Below the pieces are notes generated by a model, which did not search any database, was not told the origin of the DNA, and worked only from the letters and a program-made list of their open reading frames with translations. 64,000 nucleotides of DNA from Hymenobacter convexus (GTDB lineage: Bacteria; Bacteroidota; Bacteroidia; Cytophagales; Hymenobacteraceae), in assembly GCF_030580955.1 (NCBI RefSeq), contig NZ_JAUQON010000004.1, positions 124,001 through 188,000 on the forward strand, written 5' to 3'. This document shows, one piece after another, positions 62,914-64,000 of the stretch (its first letter is position 1; the number at the start of each line of letters is the position of its first letter). The translations under genes were made by a program, and so were the position numbers.

Positions 62914-64000
62914 ATGGCTTCTCCCTTTTCTCAACCGGAACCCCTGCCCCATGACCCGCACAGCTACGCCAGCCAAAGCCCGGTGCGGGTTCGCCATCTG
63001 GAACTGGACTTGTCCGTCGACTTCGCTACCCGTACGCTGGCTGGCACCGCAACCTGGCAACTGATTGACGCCGCGCAGGCGGCCGCGGTGACTCTCGACA
63101 CCCGGGACCTGACCATTGAGGGCATCGAATGCCTCGACGGGGCAGGAAATGCATCGGCTACGACCTTTACGCTGGGGCCGGCCGATGCGGTGCTAGGTCA
63201 GGCGTTGAGCGTGGCGCTGAAGCCCGAAACCGCGGCCATCCGCATTCGCTACCGGACGGCGGCCACGGCGGCGGCCCTGCAGTGGCTGGAGCCCGCCCAG
63301 ACGGCCGGAACCCAGCCGTTTCTTTTCACGCAGTCGCAGGCCATCCTGGCCCGCACCTGGCTGCCGTGCCAGGACTCGCCCGGCATCCGCTTCACCTATG
63401 CGGCCCGGGTGCAGGTACCCGCGCATCTGCTCGCGCTGATGAGTGCCGGCAACCCGCAGCAGCTCGACCCCAATGGGACGTATCGGTTTGAGATGGCCCA
63501 GCCCATTCCGGCCTACCTCATGGCGCTGGCCGTAGGCGACCTGGCCTTTGCGCCGCTCAGCGGCCGCACCGGGATTTATGCCGAGCCGGCCACTTTGCCT
63601 ACGGCCACTTACGAATTTGCCGACCTCGAAAAAATGGTGGCGGCGGCCGAGCAGCTGTATGGTCCCTATCGGTGGGAGCGGTACGATTTGCTGGTGCTGC
63701 CTCCCTCTTTCCCCTTTGGTGGAATGGAAAACCCGAGATTAACATTTGTTACACCAACCATTCTGGCGGGCGACCGCAGCCTGACCACTCTGGTGGCGCA
63801 CGAGCTGGCGCACTCGTGGTCGGGCAACCTGGTTACAAATGCAACCTGGAATGATTTCTGGTTGAACGAGGGATTTACGGTGTATTTCGAGCGGCGCATC
63901 ATGGAACATTTATATGGCCCCGATTATGCCGACATGCTCCAGGTGCTGGGCCGAGCTGAGTTGCACCACACCATTGAAGACATCGGGGTTTCGAGCCCCG
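62914..64000 (+). CDS. M1 family aminopeptidase (LTA4 hydrolase-like), C-terminus cut by window edge
   Basis: The frame is open from the ATG to the right edge (362 codons). The protein has the M1 N-terminal beta-saddle (LELDLSVDFATRTLAGTATW), an exopeptidase motif GGMEN at about 270-274 and the zinc site HELAHSW with the second Glu 18 residues later in WLNEGFT. The pattern is closest to leukotriene A4 hydrolase-type aminopeptidases. No signal peptide is evident. It removes N-terminal residues from peptides. Confidence 0.92.
   Translation, partial: MASPFSQPEPLPHDPHSYASQSPVRVRHLELDLSVDFATRTLAGTATWQLIDAAQAAAVTLDTRDLTIEGIECLDGAGNASATTFTLGPADAVLGQALSVALKPETAAIRIRYRTAATAAALQWLEPAQTAGTQPFLFTQSQAILARTWLPCQDSPGIRFTYAARVQVPAHLLALMSAGNPQQLDPNGTYRFEMAQPIPAYLMALAVGDLAFAPLSGRTGIYAEPATLPTATYEFADLEKMVAAAEQLYGPYRWERYDLLVLPPSFPFGGMENPRLTFVTPTILAGDRSLTTLVAHELAHSWSGNLVTNATWNDFWLNEGFTVYFERRIMEHLYGPDYADMLQVLGRAELHHTIEDIGVSSP

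Overview
The window is a high-GC chromosome segment from a Bacteroidota bacterium of Hymenobacter type (Cytophagales, Hymenobacteraceae). This rests on several signs: the type IX secretion regulator PorX, TonB-dependent receptors with carboxypeptidase-like N-domains, a DUF4249 lipoprotein next to one of them, a fused LpxC-FabZ enzyme, a topoisomerase IV of the Bacteroidota kind, near absence of Shine-Dalgarno sequences, and TAnnTTTG promoter boxes just upstream of several genes. The genus is inferred from general resemblance only. No rRNA, tRNA, CRISPR array, transposase or phage gene was recognised.

Layout. 1-6.5 kb: a secreted TPR-like protein (cut by the left edge) and topoisomerase IV subunits ParC and ParE. 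6.6-9.6 kb: an AI-2E family membrane protein and a DnaQ-exonuclease/GIY-YIG fusion. 9.6-15.1 kb: acetyl-CoA synthetase, an MHS-family symporter and an outer-membrane porin, which look like one carboxylate uptake and activation cluster. 15.2-20.9 kb: M28 peptidase, MFS transporter, flavin reductase-like protein, MCE lipoprotein, alanine dehydrogenase, TsaE. 21-28.5 kb: two outer-membrane receptors, an aminotransferase and a DUF4249 lipoprotein. 28.5-36 kb: PorX, an HD-domain phosphohydrolase, and the lipid A genes lpxD, lpxC-fabZ, lpxA with an ABC ATPase. 36-48 kb: the most interesting stretch, with an ADP-ribosylglycohydrolase, two nucleotidyltransferases, a TMEM175-like channel, an AT-rich putative HEPN ribonuclease, and the RNA repair pair Pnkp and Hen1. 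48-64 kb: GH1 glycosidase, glycosyltransferase, LpxH-like phosphatase, several secreted unknowns, Nudix and HAD hydrolases, DEAD-box helicase, an XRE regulator, an L,D-transpeptidase and the start of an M1 aminopeptidase.

Two things stand out. First, a candidate RNA damage-and-repair island: a protein with a HEPN RNase motif is tail-to-tail with Pnkp (kinase-phosphatase-ligase), near Hen1 and close to nucleotidyltransferases and an ADP-ribosylglycohydrolase. Second, the window is full of palindromic repeats. Family 1 (ten copies, all between genes) has 33-43 bp arms that vary between copies but match each other within a copy. Family 2 (five copies) has arms that are themselves hairpins. Three Family 2 copies lie in frame inside the coding sequences of pnkp (two) and hen1 (one), all read in the same register and seemingly in loops or linkers; a fourth supplies the stop codon of the GH1 gene. 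This resembles the Rickettsia palindromic elements found inside proteins, here in both partners of one RNA repair machine. Other long perfect inverted repeats fill the junctions of the lpx genes, the porX/DUF4249 junction and the spacer after the helicase gene.
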